A DNA stretch of 17,442 bases from positions 1-17,442 of the forward strand of contig DAOUQA010000013.1 of the NCBI GenBank assembly GCA_030625905.1, in the 5' to 3' direction. Source of the stretch: Kiritimatiellales bacterium (GTDB lineage Bacteria > Verrucomicrobiota > Kiritimatiellia > Kiritimatiellales > Pontiellaceae). Below, in pieces: positions 7,908-13,973 of the stretch; within the stretch, counting starts at the first letter, position 1; the number at the start of each line of letters is the position of its first letter. A program made the translations under genes and the position numbers. Under the pieces are notes generated by a model that ran no database searches, was not told the DNA's origin, and saw only the letters and a list, made by a program, of their open reading frames with translations.

Positions 7908-8028
7908 TTTTTGATTGCCGATTGATGATTTTCGATTGGTGGGTCTGCGACAACTTCCACAGAGGGGAAGGCCAACGCCGTTTGAGTTCTAAAAATCGGC
8001 AATCGGCAATCGGAATTCAAAAATGGAT
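7906..8028. repeat. Heptad-phased intergenic element A (resB-ccsA spacer)
   Basis: The left arm is five consecutive 7-mers with a GATT core and three variable bases: GATTTTT, GATTGCC, GATTGAT, GATTTTC, GATTGGT (7906-7940). The right arm is AATCGGC, AATCGGC, AATCGGA, ATTCAAA, AATGGAT (7994-8028), which on the other strand is again GATT-containing heptads. The arms include a perfect 12-bp inverted repeat (7913-7924 with 8000-8011). The centre begins with TGGGTCTGCGACA (7940-7952), found in reverse orientation in element C at 12614-12626. The element starts in the resB stop codon and ends before the ccsA ribosome-binding site. Confidence 0.75.
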
Positions 8029-8060
8029 TGATGTGAAATGAACGAAGGAAATACAGAGTG

Positions 8061-9806
8061 ATGCGAAAAACCATCATAAATACTATCGTTGTCCTCTTCG
8101 CCGTATGGTTTTTCCAGAGCGGGGTGAAGCCGCCGAAGGAAGCCGCGACAGATTTCCAGCTAAACGCCTTTGCGCATCTGCCGGTGAAGTTTGATGGTCG
8201 CAAGAAGCCGATCGACACCTTTGCGCGCAATTTTTTGACGGTGCTGTCTGATAAACAGTCCGTTCGCTCGGCGGATGGCAACCGCATTTCCGCAACGCAA
8301 TGGCTGCTCGACACGGTTTCAGGCCGTCCCGAAGCGATGGATTATGCGGTGTTCCGCATCGAAAACCTCGATGTGCTCTCCAGCCTCGGGCTTGAGGAGC
8401 GCAAGCGCTTCCGTTACTCCTACCGCGAGTTGCTTCCAAACCTTGGCAAACTCGATACCGCCGCGCGCTCCGCCTACGGCAAGGAGGACCGGCAGCGCGA
8501 CCTGTACGACAAGCAGATCATGAAGGTGGCGAACAAGATCTATCTTTTCCAGAATATCATGGCTTCGTTCGAGGATCCGTCCGGCATCCCGCAGGAGCAG
8601 CTGATGGCTACGGCGCAGCGCTACACGCGGCTGGAAAACTATTCGATCCCGCTCGTTATTCCACCCGGTTCCGGCAACCCGCGCTGGCGTCCGTTGATGA
8701 GTTCGCTGCTCTCCACGCACGCCGCCCGGCCGGATCCGCTGGCGGCGGAGTTTGCCGCAATGCTCGCCGCCAGCCGCACCGGAGAGGCTACCTCGTTCAA
8801 CGATGCATTGCACAAATATGGCGCACAGCTTCAAACCGAGAATCCGGCGGTGTTCGAAAAACTCTCCTTCGAAGTGTTCTACAACCGGCTCGGTGCCTTC
8901 ATGAAATCCGCGTCGCTCTATCTCCTGGTCTTTGTGCTCAGCCTCTTCGGCTGGCTCTTCCGCAAGGAAGGCTTGGTTGGTGCGGCGCGTACGCTGATGG
9001 TCTGCGCGTTCGTTCCGCATACCTTTGCCATCGTTGCGCGTAGCTTTCTTTCCGGCTATCCCCCCGTCACCAATCTCTACTCATCCGCTATCTTCATTGG
9101 CTGGGCGGCGGTCGCCGCAGGCATCATCATTGAGATAGGCTTTCGGAAAAGGTCGGCGGGAATGGGGAATCTGGTGGGCGGCATTGCCGGCTTCGCCACG
9201 CTGCTGATTGCACATTTCCTCGCGGGTGACGGCGACACGATGGAGCAGATGCGCGCCGTGCTCGATACCCGCTTCTGGCTGGCGACGCATGTGATCACCA
9301 TCTCCCTCGGCTACATGGCGACCTTCGTTTCCGGCACCATCGGCGTCTTCTATATTTTCTCCGGGCTCCTCACCCGGCGATTGGATAAGGAAACCGCCGA
9401 AAACATGTACCGCATGATGTATGGCACCACCTGTTTTGCGCTGTTGTTCAGTTTTGTCGGAACCGTGCTCGGCGGCCTATGGGCCGACGATTCGTGGGGT
9501 CGTTTCTGGGGCTGGGACCCCAAGGAAAACGGCGCGCTGCTGATTGTCCTGTGGAACGCCATCATGCTACATGCCCGCTATGGGGGCATGGTGAAAGACC
9601 GCGGCTTCGCCGTCATGGCGGTGGCCGGGAATATTGTGACCGCCTGGTCGTGGTTCGGCGTCAACCAGTTGAGCGTGGGGCTACACTCCTATGGCTTCAC
9701 CCAGTCCGCCTCCTTCTGGCTAACGGTCTTTGTGTCGACGCAGTTCGTGGTTGTTCTGCTCGGCCTTGTTCCCGCGAGGCTTTGGAGGAGCGGCGCGACG
9801 CGGTAG
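8061..9806 (+). CDS. ccsA: Cytochrome c biogenesis protein CcsA/ResC (System II haem handling protein)
   Basis: The C-terminal half is the CcsA haem-handling domain: PPVTNLYSSAIFIGW, THVITISLGYMATF with its conserved histidine, the tryptophan-rich WGRFWGWDPKE motif (residues 479-489), and GLHSYGF with a second conserved histidine, all among several membrane spans. The N-terminal part has one span (about 5-20), then a periplasmic domain of roughly 240 residues (LNAFAHLPVKFDGRKKPIDT onward), as in the long CcsA forms of Bacteroidetes and PVC bacteria. ATG 8061 lies 10 bases after AAGGAA; a GTG at 8058 directly before it is an equally spaced alternative. It is the partner of resB. The two genes are separated by a repeat-filled spacer of about 150 bp. 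Confidence 0.92.
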   Translation: MRKTIINTIVVLFAVWFFQSGVKPPKEAATDFQLNAFAHLPVKFDGRKKPIDTFARNFLTVLSDKQSVRSADGNRISATQWLLDTVSGRPEAMDYAVFRIENLDVLSSLGLEERKRFRYSYRELLPNLGKLDTAARSAYGKEDRQRDLYDKQIMKVANKIYLFQNIMASFEDPSGIPQEQLMATAQRYTRLENYSIPLVIPPGSGNPRWRPLMSSLLSTHAARPDPLAAEFAAMLAASRTGEATSFNDALHKYGAQLQTENPAVFEKLSFEVFYNRLGAFMKSASLYLLVFVLSLFGWLFRKEGLVGAARTLMVCAFVPHTFAIVARSFLSGYPPVTNLYSSAIFIGWAAVAAGIIIEIGFRKRSAGMGNLVGGIAGFATLLIAHFLAGDGDTMEQMRAVLDTRFWLATHVITISLGYMATFVSGTIGVFYIFSGLLTRRLDKETAENMYRMMYGTTCFALLFSFVGTVLGGLWADDSWGRFWGWDPKENGALLIVLWNAIMLHARYGGMVKDRGFAVMAVAGNIVTAWSWFGVNQLSVGLHSYGFTQSASFWLTVFVSTQFVVVLLGLVPARLWRSGATR

Positions 9807-9825
9807 GCGAGCAACCGTTCGGAAG

Positions 9826-9907
9826 CCACCACGTAGTGGACAGCCGAAGTTTCGGACTCCGACGATTCGGAGCTGTACGTAGTAGAGCCAGCGCTGTGAG
9901 CTGGCTC
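9826..9907. repeat. Array of short hairpins downstream of ccsA
   Basis: Back-to-back palindromes in roughly 15-18 nt units: CCAC/GTGG (9826-9839), CCGAA/TTCGG (9844-9855), CTCCGA/TCGGAG (9857-9872), an unpaired GTACGTAGTA unit, then GAGCCAGC/GCTGGCTC with a 7-nt loop (9885-9907). The words CGTAGT and TTCGGA recur among the loops and arms. A further imperfect GC hairpin lies at about 9927-9949. No T-run follows, so this is not a simple terminator. No gene is seen here on either strand. Confidence 0.6.
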
Positions 9908-9950
9908 ATCGATTGAACAGGGTCTTGTCCCGCCCCTCCCGGGCAGGGAA

Positions 9951-10263
9951 TGAACTCCATCCATTTAGGCAGCTCTTTCGATGTAGCTTCCATCCGTATC
10001 TGAAAGTCGATATATCATTATATGATATATTGGCGCTCCTGATTCCGAGGCTTGGAAGCTATGGAACGGTGTCTTGCGATGGGTACGGAATCCACAGAAA
10101 GAGTCCTAATTCCTGGGAACGCAAGAATCTGTCTCCGTTTCACTTTGACGGAACTACGTAGACGTATCCTCTTTGTAGTCCGCTCGGAGCAGGGCGGAGA
10201 GCGTCGGTCGCAGTGCAGTTATCTTGTGGATAAGAGTTCCCTCGCAGATGAGATATGAACCAG
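9951..10263. other. Gene-free stretch with a 21-bp AT palindrome
   Basis: I see no convincing gene. Short frames exist on both strands (for example a TTG-started 68-codon frame at 10052-10258 and a minus-strand frame starting near 9993), but none has a ribosome-binding site, signal peptide or recognisable motif. The notable feature is the palindrome at 10010-10030. A small RNA ending at the terminator at 10264-10297 is possible but unsupported by a promoter. Confidence 0.4.
10010..10030. promoter_or_regulatory. Perfect AT-rich palindrome, possible operator
   Basis: ATATATCAT (10010-10018) and ATGATATAT (10022-10030) are exact inverted copies around TAT. The 9-bp arms and dyad symmetry suit a dimeric DNA-binding protein. 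No clear promoter or gene start lies nearby, so its role is open. In RNA the stem would be weak. Confidence 0.35.
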
Positions 10264-10297
10264 AAAAAAGCCCCCCGCGGTTGCGGAGGGCTTTTTT
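10264..10297. terminator. Bidirectional intrinsic terminator downstream of ilvC
   Basis: A 15-bp stem with one mismatch: AAAAAAGCCCCCCGC (10264-10278), loop GGTT, GCGGAGGGCTTTTTT (10283-10297). The GC-rich core flanked by A6 and T6 gives a U-run on either strand. On the minus strand it ends the ilvC transcript about 57 nt after the stop codon. On the plus strand it would stop transcription coming from ccsA or from the gap. Confidence 0.85.
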
Positions 10298-10303
10298 CAA
10301 GAG

Positions 10304-10353
10304 GCAGGCTGGAAGCCTGCGGTACAGGAGCCGGCGAGCCGCCGGCGGTACAC
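10304..10353. repeat. Two hairpin-GGTACA units abutting the ilvC stop codon
   Basis: Unit 1: GCAGGCT, loop GGA, AGCCTGC (10304-10320), then GGTACA. Unit 2: GCCGGCG, loop AGC, CGCCGGC (10330-10346), then GGTACA plus C, ending at 10353, one base before the ilvC stop (10354-10356). The units start 26 nt apart and have the same design, a 7-bp perfect stem, 3-nt loop and GGTACA tail, yet unrelated stem sequences, so the structure is conserved by compensatory change. In the ilvC mRNA they form the 3' UTR before the terminator. Confidence 0.65.
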
Positions 10354-11454
10354 TTAGTTCCCGGTGCGACCGCCGACACCTTTAGTGCCTTTGGCGATCT
10401 CCTTGGCTTTGCCTTTCGGGCGCAGCGAGCGGGAGGCCGCACCGGCCTGCCACATTTCGGAGTCGTGGATGGCGCCGAGTTCCTTGTCGAGGCGCTCCTT
10501 GTAGTTCTTCGCGCCGCAGACCTTGAGCACGCGCTTGGCTTCGTCCTTGTTCTTCACGGACTTGTAGAGATCCTTGAAGACGGGCAGGGTGGCCTTCTTG
10601 AACTTGGGGGCCCAGTCGAGCGCGCCGCGCTGTGCGGTGGCGGAGCAGTTCGAGAACATCCAGTCCATGCCGTTTTCATCAACGAGGCGGATGAGGCTCT
10701 GGGTTAGCTCTTCAACGGTTTCGTTGAAGGCTTCGGACGGGCTGTGGCCATTCTTGCGGAGCACGTCGTACTGTGCTTCCATCACGCCCGCCAGACAGCC
10801 CATCAGCACGCCGCGCTCGCCAACGAGGTCGGAGGTGACCTCCTTCTCGAAGGTGGTCGGGAAGAGGTAGCCGGAGCCGATGCCGATGCCTGCCGCCATG
10901 CAGCGCTCTTCGGCGTTTCCGGTGTAGTCCTGGTGGACGGCGAAACTGGAGTTGATGCCCGCGCCGCTGAGGAAGTTGCGGCGAACGTTGAGGCCGGATC
11001 CTTTCGGGGCGACGAGGATGACATCGACGTTTTCCGGCGCGACAATCTTGGTGAGGTCGTTGTAGACGATGGAGAAGCCGTGCGAGAAGTAGAGGGCGTC
11101 GCCTTCGTTGAGGTTGCGCTTGATCTGCGGCCAGCAGATTTTCTGCGCGGCGTCGGAAAGCAGGTATTGGATGACCGTGCCTTTTTGGACGGCTTCTTCG
11201 ATTTCGAAGAGGGTTTCGCCCGGGACAAAGCCATCGCGCTTGGCGCGGTTCCAGTCCTTCATGAACTTTTTGGATTGGCCAATGATCACGTTAAAGCCGT
11301 TGTCGCGCAGGTTGAGCGCCTGGGCAGGGCCTTGCACGCCGTAGCCAATGACCGCGATGATTTCATTTTTCAACGTCTTGCGAGCTTTCGCCAGGCTGAA
11401 CTCCTTGCGGGTTACAACGGTTTCCTTCGTTCCGCCAAAATCAATTACTGCCAT
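10354..11454 (-). CDS. ilvC: Ketol-acid reductoisomerase (NADP+), IlvC
   Basis: Encodes 366 residues. It catalyses the isomeroreduction of acetolactate or acetohydroxybutyrate in valine, isoleucine and leucine synthesis, in the cytoplasm. The Rossmann motif GYGVQG is at 37-42. His125 (YFSHGF) and Lys151 (APKGSG) match active-site residues. Mg ligands Asp209 and Glu213 lie in SDLVGERG, and Glu245/Glu249 in FNETVEEL; CSATAQRGALDW (270-281) is the usual substrate loop. Overall wording is closer to the Bacteroidetes/eukaryote-like KARI group than to classic short bacterial class I. The last 20 or so residues after SRSLRP are a Lys/Gly-rich tail that I do not associate with the fold. AAGGAGAG (complement of 11461-11468) lies six bases before the ATG. 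It is the only minus-strand gene, with its own promoter and terminator; no other ilv gene is in the window. Confidence 0.97.
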   Translation of the reverse strand: MAVIDFGGTKETVVTRKEFSLAKARKTLKNEIIAVIGYGVQGPAQALNLRDNGFNVIIGQSKKFMKDWNRAKRDGFVPGETLFEIEEAVQKGTVIQYLLSDAAQKICWPQIKRNLNEGDALYFSHGFSIVYNDLTKIVAPENVDVILVAPKGSGLNVRRNFLSGAGINSSFAVHQDYTGNAEERCMAAGIGIGSGYLFPTTFEKEVTSDLVGERGVLMGCLAGVMEAQYDVLRKNGHSPSEAFNETVEELTQSLIRLVDENGMDWMFSNCSATAQRGALDWAPKFKKATLPVFKDLYKSVKNKDEAKRVLKVCGAKNYKERLDKELGAIHDSEMWQAGAASRSLRPKGKAKEIAKGTKGVGGRTGN

Positions 11455-11508
11455 GGTATTCTCTCCTTTAAGTAGTTATGTTGATCCACATTTCTGTGTG
11501 AAAGCGGG

Positions 11509-11538
11509 ATTGTTAAACGCTTCTATTGCGAGCGTCAA
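11509..11538 (-). promoter_or_regulatory. Candidate ilvC promoter
   Basis: Read on the minus strand, TTGACG (complement of 11533-11538; five of six) is followed after 18 bp by AACAAT (complement of 11509-11514; four of six to TATAAT). This places the start near 11502 and gives a leader of about 48 nt with the strong ribosome-binding site. I see no leader peptide rich in branched-chain codons and no attenuator hairpin in that leader. Confidence 0.4.
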
Positions 11539-11645
11539 CGCGCAAACGCATATAAATCGAGGGGTTGGAGCCCTTTTTCAGTTGCTTTTCCGAGGGGTGG
11601 AAATATCTTTGGAGAGTCGGCGCAAAGTATGTGCTGTTGCACCGA

Positions 11646-11736
11646 CAGTTAACCGTTATCAGTTACTGGTTAATGGGGTGCATAGTCCCATGTTTCCGAC
11701 TTGACTGATAAACCGATAACGAATAACAGATAACTG
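11646..11736. repeat. Heptad-phased inverted element B upstream of tolQ
   Basis: The left arm is four 7-mers with a GTTA core and three variable bases: GTTAACC, GTTATCA, GTTACTG, GTTAATG (11648-11675). The right arm at 11708-11736 is its inverted partner (GATAACG, AATAACA, GATAACT), pairing with 11646-11674 at 22 of 29 positions. The centre (11676-11707) includes GGGGTGCATAGTCCC. The right end lies 11 bases before the tolQ ATG, so the element fills the leader region. The remaining bases 11539-11645 show no gene and no convincing plus-strand promoter. Confidence 0.7.
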
Positions 11737-11747
11737 GAACTACAACC

Positions 11748-12500
11748 ATGGAACTATTCAATTCACTACTGACCTCCCTGCCGATCGCCAGTATGGGCAG
11801 TGCGTTTTCGGACAGCACCACACCTGGGAAGATCATTGTTTGGGTTCTGATTCTTGGATCTGCAGGAGCGTGGACCATCATGATTACAAAGGGTTGGCAG
11901 TTGTATTGCGCGGAGCAGGCCACGGCGGATTTTCTGGAGGCATTCCGTACGGACCGCAATCCCACGGCGCTGTTCACCCGGCGCGAGGAATATGCCGGTT
12001 CGCCACTCAACACGATCTACAAGGCGGGCTGTATCGCCCTGGGCGGGGAGTTGCAGGTACACGGCATCGATCCCGAAGATCTGCTGATGGGCGACATGAC
12101 CTCTGAGGCGCACCGCCGCCTTACGCTCAACCAGCTCGAAACGCTACGCGCGGTGGTCGACCGCAACGTGGCCGACGAAGCACTGGTGCTTGAAGACCAG
12201 ATGGGCCTGTTGGCCACGGCGGTGAGTGCTGCGCCGTTCCTGGGGTTGCTCGGCACGGTTTGGGGGGTGATGGATGCTTTCAACGGCATGGCGCAGTCGG
12301 GATCGGCAGCACTCTCGGCGGTGGCTCCGGGTATTTCCGGTGCGTTGCTCACGACGATTGTCGGCCTGCTTGTTGCGCTGCCTTCGATGGTTGGATACAA
12401 TCTGCTCTCAAGCAAAATCCGCCGTATCTCTGTGCAGATGGACAACTTTGCGCAGGAATACGTCTCCGCCATCCAGAATTCATATGTGATTGAAGCGTAG
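11748..12500 (+). CDS. tolQ: MotA/TolQ/ExbB-family proton channel protein, TolQ-like
   Basis: Encodes 250 residues with three membrane spans in the family order: about 27-47, then the conserved pair 153-176 (containing GLLGTVWGVM, 166-175) and 193-220 (APGISGALLTTIVGLLVALP). The long cytoplasmic segment between spans 1 and 2 is typical. It forms the proton-conducting complex with TolR, energising TolA to pull the outer membrane inward during division. ExbB would look much the same; the following tolR, tolA-like, tolB and pal genes favour TolQ. The start ATG at 11748 has only a weak GGAAC upstream, which belongs to the edge of repeat element B. Confidence 0.88.
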   Translation: MELFNSLLTSLPIASMGSAFSDSTTPGKIIVWVLILGSAGAWTIMITKGWQLYCAEQATADFLEAFRTDRNPTALFTRREEYAGSPLNTIYKAGCIALGGELQVHGIDPEDLLMGDMTSEAHRRLTLNQLETLRAVVDRNVADEALVLEDQMGLLATAVSAAPFLGLLGTVWGVMDAFNGMAQSGSAALSAVAPGISGALLTTIVGLLVALPSMVGYNLLSSKIRRISVQMDNFAQEYVSAIQNSYVIEA

Positions 12501-12504
12501 GGGC

Positions 12505-12657
12505 ATTTTTGAATTTTGATTTCCGATTTTTGATTGAACCGCGCCAGGAGGCGAACGAAATTACCGCGATTATTGTAGCATCGCGAAAAATAGCAGGAGG
12601 CTCAACATGAGGCTGTCGCAGACCCATAAATCAAAATTCAAAATTCAAAAATCGGAA
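12505..12657. repeat. Heptad-phased inverted element C (tolQ-tolR spacer)
   Basis: The left arm is 7-mers TTTTTGA, ATTTTGA, TTTCCGA, TTTTTGA (12506-12533), equivalent to GATT-phased words. The right arm is ATCAAAA, TTCAAAA, TTCAAAA, ATCGGAA (12630-12657). A perfect 15-bp inverted repeat joins 12505-12519 and 12638-12652. The centre carries CGCGATTATTGTAGCATCGCG-like dyad sequence (about 12567-12587), CAGGAGGC twice (near 12545 and 12594), and TGTCGCAGACCCA (12614-12626), the exact reverse complement of the core in element A. The only ribosome-binding-like bases for tolR (GGAAA, 12654-12658) lie inside the element. Confidence 0.75.
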
Positions 12658-12666
12658 ATACATTAA

Positions 12667-13074
12667 ATGGCGAGACGTACGAGCCTTGTTTCTCTCAACC
12701 AGATCAGCGACATTAACATGACGCCGCTGATGGACTTGACGTTCATTCTACTGATCACGTTCATCATCACCTTCCCGCTGATCGAGCAGGGGATTGCGAT
12801 CAACCTGCCGAAGGGCAAGGCGGCGGATATGCAGGATGCCGTTTCGCGGTCGATCAGCCTGAACCTCAATAAGCAACTCTATCTCGACGACGTGCCGGTT
12901 TCGAAGGAGGAACTGGTGTCGGCCATGGTGGATGTGAACGCAGCGGAGCCGGATACGACCATCTATGTGCGCGCCGACCGCAAGCTGGCCTATGGCGAGG
13001 TGGTGGAAATTATGCGCATCCTCCACGATGCAAACATCACGAAAATGGCGTTGGTGACGGAAGCGGAGCAGTAG
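12667..13074 (+). CDS. tolR: ExbD/TolR-family biopolymer transport protein, TolR-like
   Basis: Encodes 135 residues. A short cytoplasmic N-terminus (LNQISDINMTPLMDLTF) leads into one membrane span (about 20-42) carrying the essential membrane aspartate Asp23 in TPLMDLTFILL, the proton-carrying residue of this family. The periplasmic domain follows (SISLNLNKQLYLDDVPV, DTTIYVRADRKLAYGEVVEIMRI), with the usual length. It works with TolQ. The 166-bp spacer before it is filled by a repeat element, unusual inside an operon whose genes are normally adjacent. The ATG at 12667 is the only sensible start, since the span begins soon after. Confidence 0.9.
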   Translation: MARRTSLVSLNQISDINMTPLMDLTFILLITFIITFPLIEQGIAINLPKGKAADMQDAVSRSISLNLNKQLYLDDVPVSKEELVSAMVDVNAAEPDTTIYVRADRKLAYGEVVEIMRILHDANITKMALVTEAEQ

Positions 13075-13196
13075 ATGTGGAGTGGGGGAGTAATGGAGTT
13101 GTGGAGCGAAGAGGAGTGAGGGCGTTGTGGAGTAGAGGGGCGGGTGGGGTAACCCTCGCACTCCCATACCCCCATGCCCCCATGCTCCATTCGTCG
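13075..13196. repeat. Octad-phased G-rich/C-rich element D (tolR-tolA spacer)
   Basis: From 13079 the plus strand runs in 8-nt words with a GGAG(T) core and variable tails: GGAGTGGG, GGAGTAAT, GGAGTTGT, GGAGCGAA, a GA slip, then GGAGTGAG, GGCGTTGT, GGAGTAGA, GGGGCGGG (to 13144). A C-rich arm of the complementary type follows (about 13153-13190), with CAT recurring at 13165, 13173, 13181 and 13188 (steps 8, 8, 7). It begins directly after the tolR stop and ends before the tolA ribosome-binding site. G-runs near 13137-13149 could form unusual structures. Confidence 0.7.
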
Positions 13197-13216
13197 GAAA
13201 TTTGGGAGGTGTTTCG

Positions 13217-13948
13217 ATGACACCCTTTCAGAAAAAGATCGCCCTGAAGGTGGTGGGTGCGCATGTGGCGATTATTGTGGTCGTATGGTTCTGTGCGGTC
13301 ATACCTAGCTGCTTCAAGCCCAAGCCGAAAGAGACCGTGACGTTCATCGAGTTTGGTGCCCCGGCGCCGCAGGTGGACGTGGAGCAGGTGAACCGCATGG
13401 CCGAACCGGAGCCGCCTGCCCCCGAACCTGAACCCGCCCCGATCCCGGAGCCGGTAAAACCCACGCCGAAGCCTAAACCCAAGCCTAAACCGAAGGTGGA
13501 GAAGCCCAAGGAGCCGGAAAAGCCAAAGTGGAAGGCGACCAAGCCGGAAGACATCAATCCCAATAAGAGTAAGAGGATCATCAAAAAACCAAGCAAGCCG
13601 TCTGTTTCAGAGAAGGATATCCAAAAGGCGTTGTCGGGAATATCGACACCGACAGGCTTGTCGGGGGATCCCAGCCAGTTCAACGATTATTATGCGCGGG
13701 TGATGAGCCTGTTCTACAACCATTGGAAGCCGCCGGCTTCGGCCACTTCCGCGACGGGATCGGCCATTGTGCGGATTTCGATGCGTAAAAACGGGCAGAT
13801 CACAAAAAGGGCAAAAATCAAGGGGTCGGGCGACGCGCTTTATGATAGAACGGTGATGGATGCCGTGAATACGGTGAGCACTATGCCGAAGCCGCCTTCA
13901 AATTATCCGTACGATTATGTGGAGGTTACCTTCACGCTCGAAAACTAG
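13217..13948 (+). CDS. tolA: TolA/TonB-like energy transducer with Pro/Lys-rich periplasmic spacer
   Basis: Encodes 243 residues: a short basic N-terminus, one membrane span (about 12-33), then a long spacer of Pro-Glu and Pro-Lys repeats (about 58-110, for example KPKPKPKPKVEKPKEPEKPK). A compact C-terminal domain follows (about 155-243; YYARVMSLFYNHWKPP, AIVRISMRKNGQI, DRTVMDAVNTV, VEVTFTLEN) of the TonB/TolA C-terminal type. The ATG at 13217 follows GGGAGGT by six bases; a TTG further upstream (13202) is less likely. Position between tolR and tolB points to the TolA role of linking the TolQR motor to TolB-Pal; a TonB-like function cannot be excluded. tolB follows after 25 bp. Confidence 0.82.
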   Translation: MTPFQKKIALKVVGAHVAIIVVVWFCAVIPSCFKPKPKETVTFIEFGAPAPQVDVEQVNRMAEPEPPAPEPEPAPIPEPVKPTPKPKPKPKPKVEKPKEPEKPKWKATKPEDINPNKSKRIIKKPSKPSVSEKDIQKALSGISTPTGLSGDPSQFNDYYARVMSLFYNHWKPPASATSATGSAIVRISMRKNGQITKRAKIKGSGDALYDRTVMDAVNTVSTMPKPPSNYPYDYVEVTFTLEN

Positions 13949-13973
13949 ATTTTGGATTTCTGGAGAACAAACG

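Noticed and set aside
7906..8028. CRISPR array interpretation of the heptad repeats
   Set aside because: The repeat words are 7 nt with no spacer-repeat alternation of CRISPR size, and no cas genes are in the window.
9697..9993. 98-codon minus-strand frame starting METASKELPK-like, near the hairpin array
   Set aside because: It runs through the hairpin array and antisense into ccsA, whose coding evidence is overwhelming. The first 40 codons look mildly protein-like but no family is recognised.
10052..10258. 68-codon plus-strand frame ending just before the terminator
   Set aside because: It has a TTG start without a ribosome-binding site, no recognisable domain, and an Arg/Cys-rich composition typical of non-coding frames.
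10255..10707. Long plus-strand frames (150 and 243 codons) opposite ilvC
   Set aside because: They are antisense shadows of a gene with complete KARI motifs and show no independent features.
11582..11609. TTGCTT - 16 bp - TATCTT as a plus-strand promoter for the Tol operon
   Set aside because: Only three of six and four of six consensus matches; too weak to support without transcript data.
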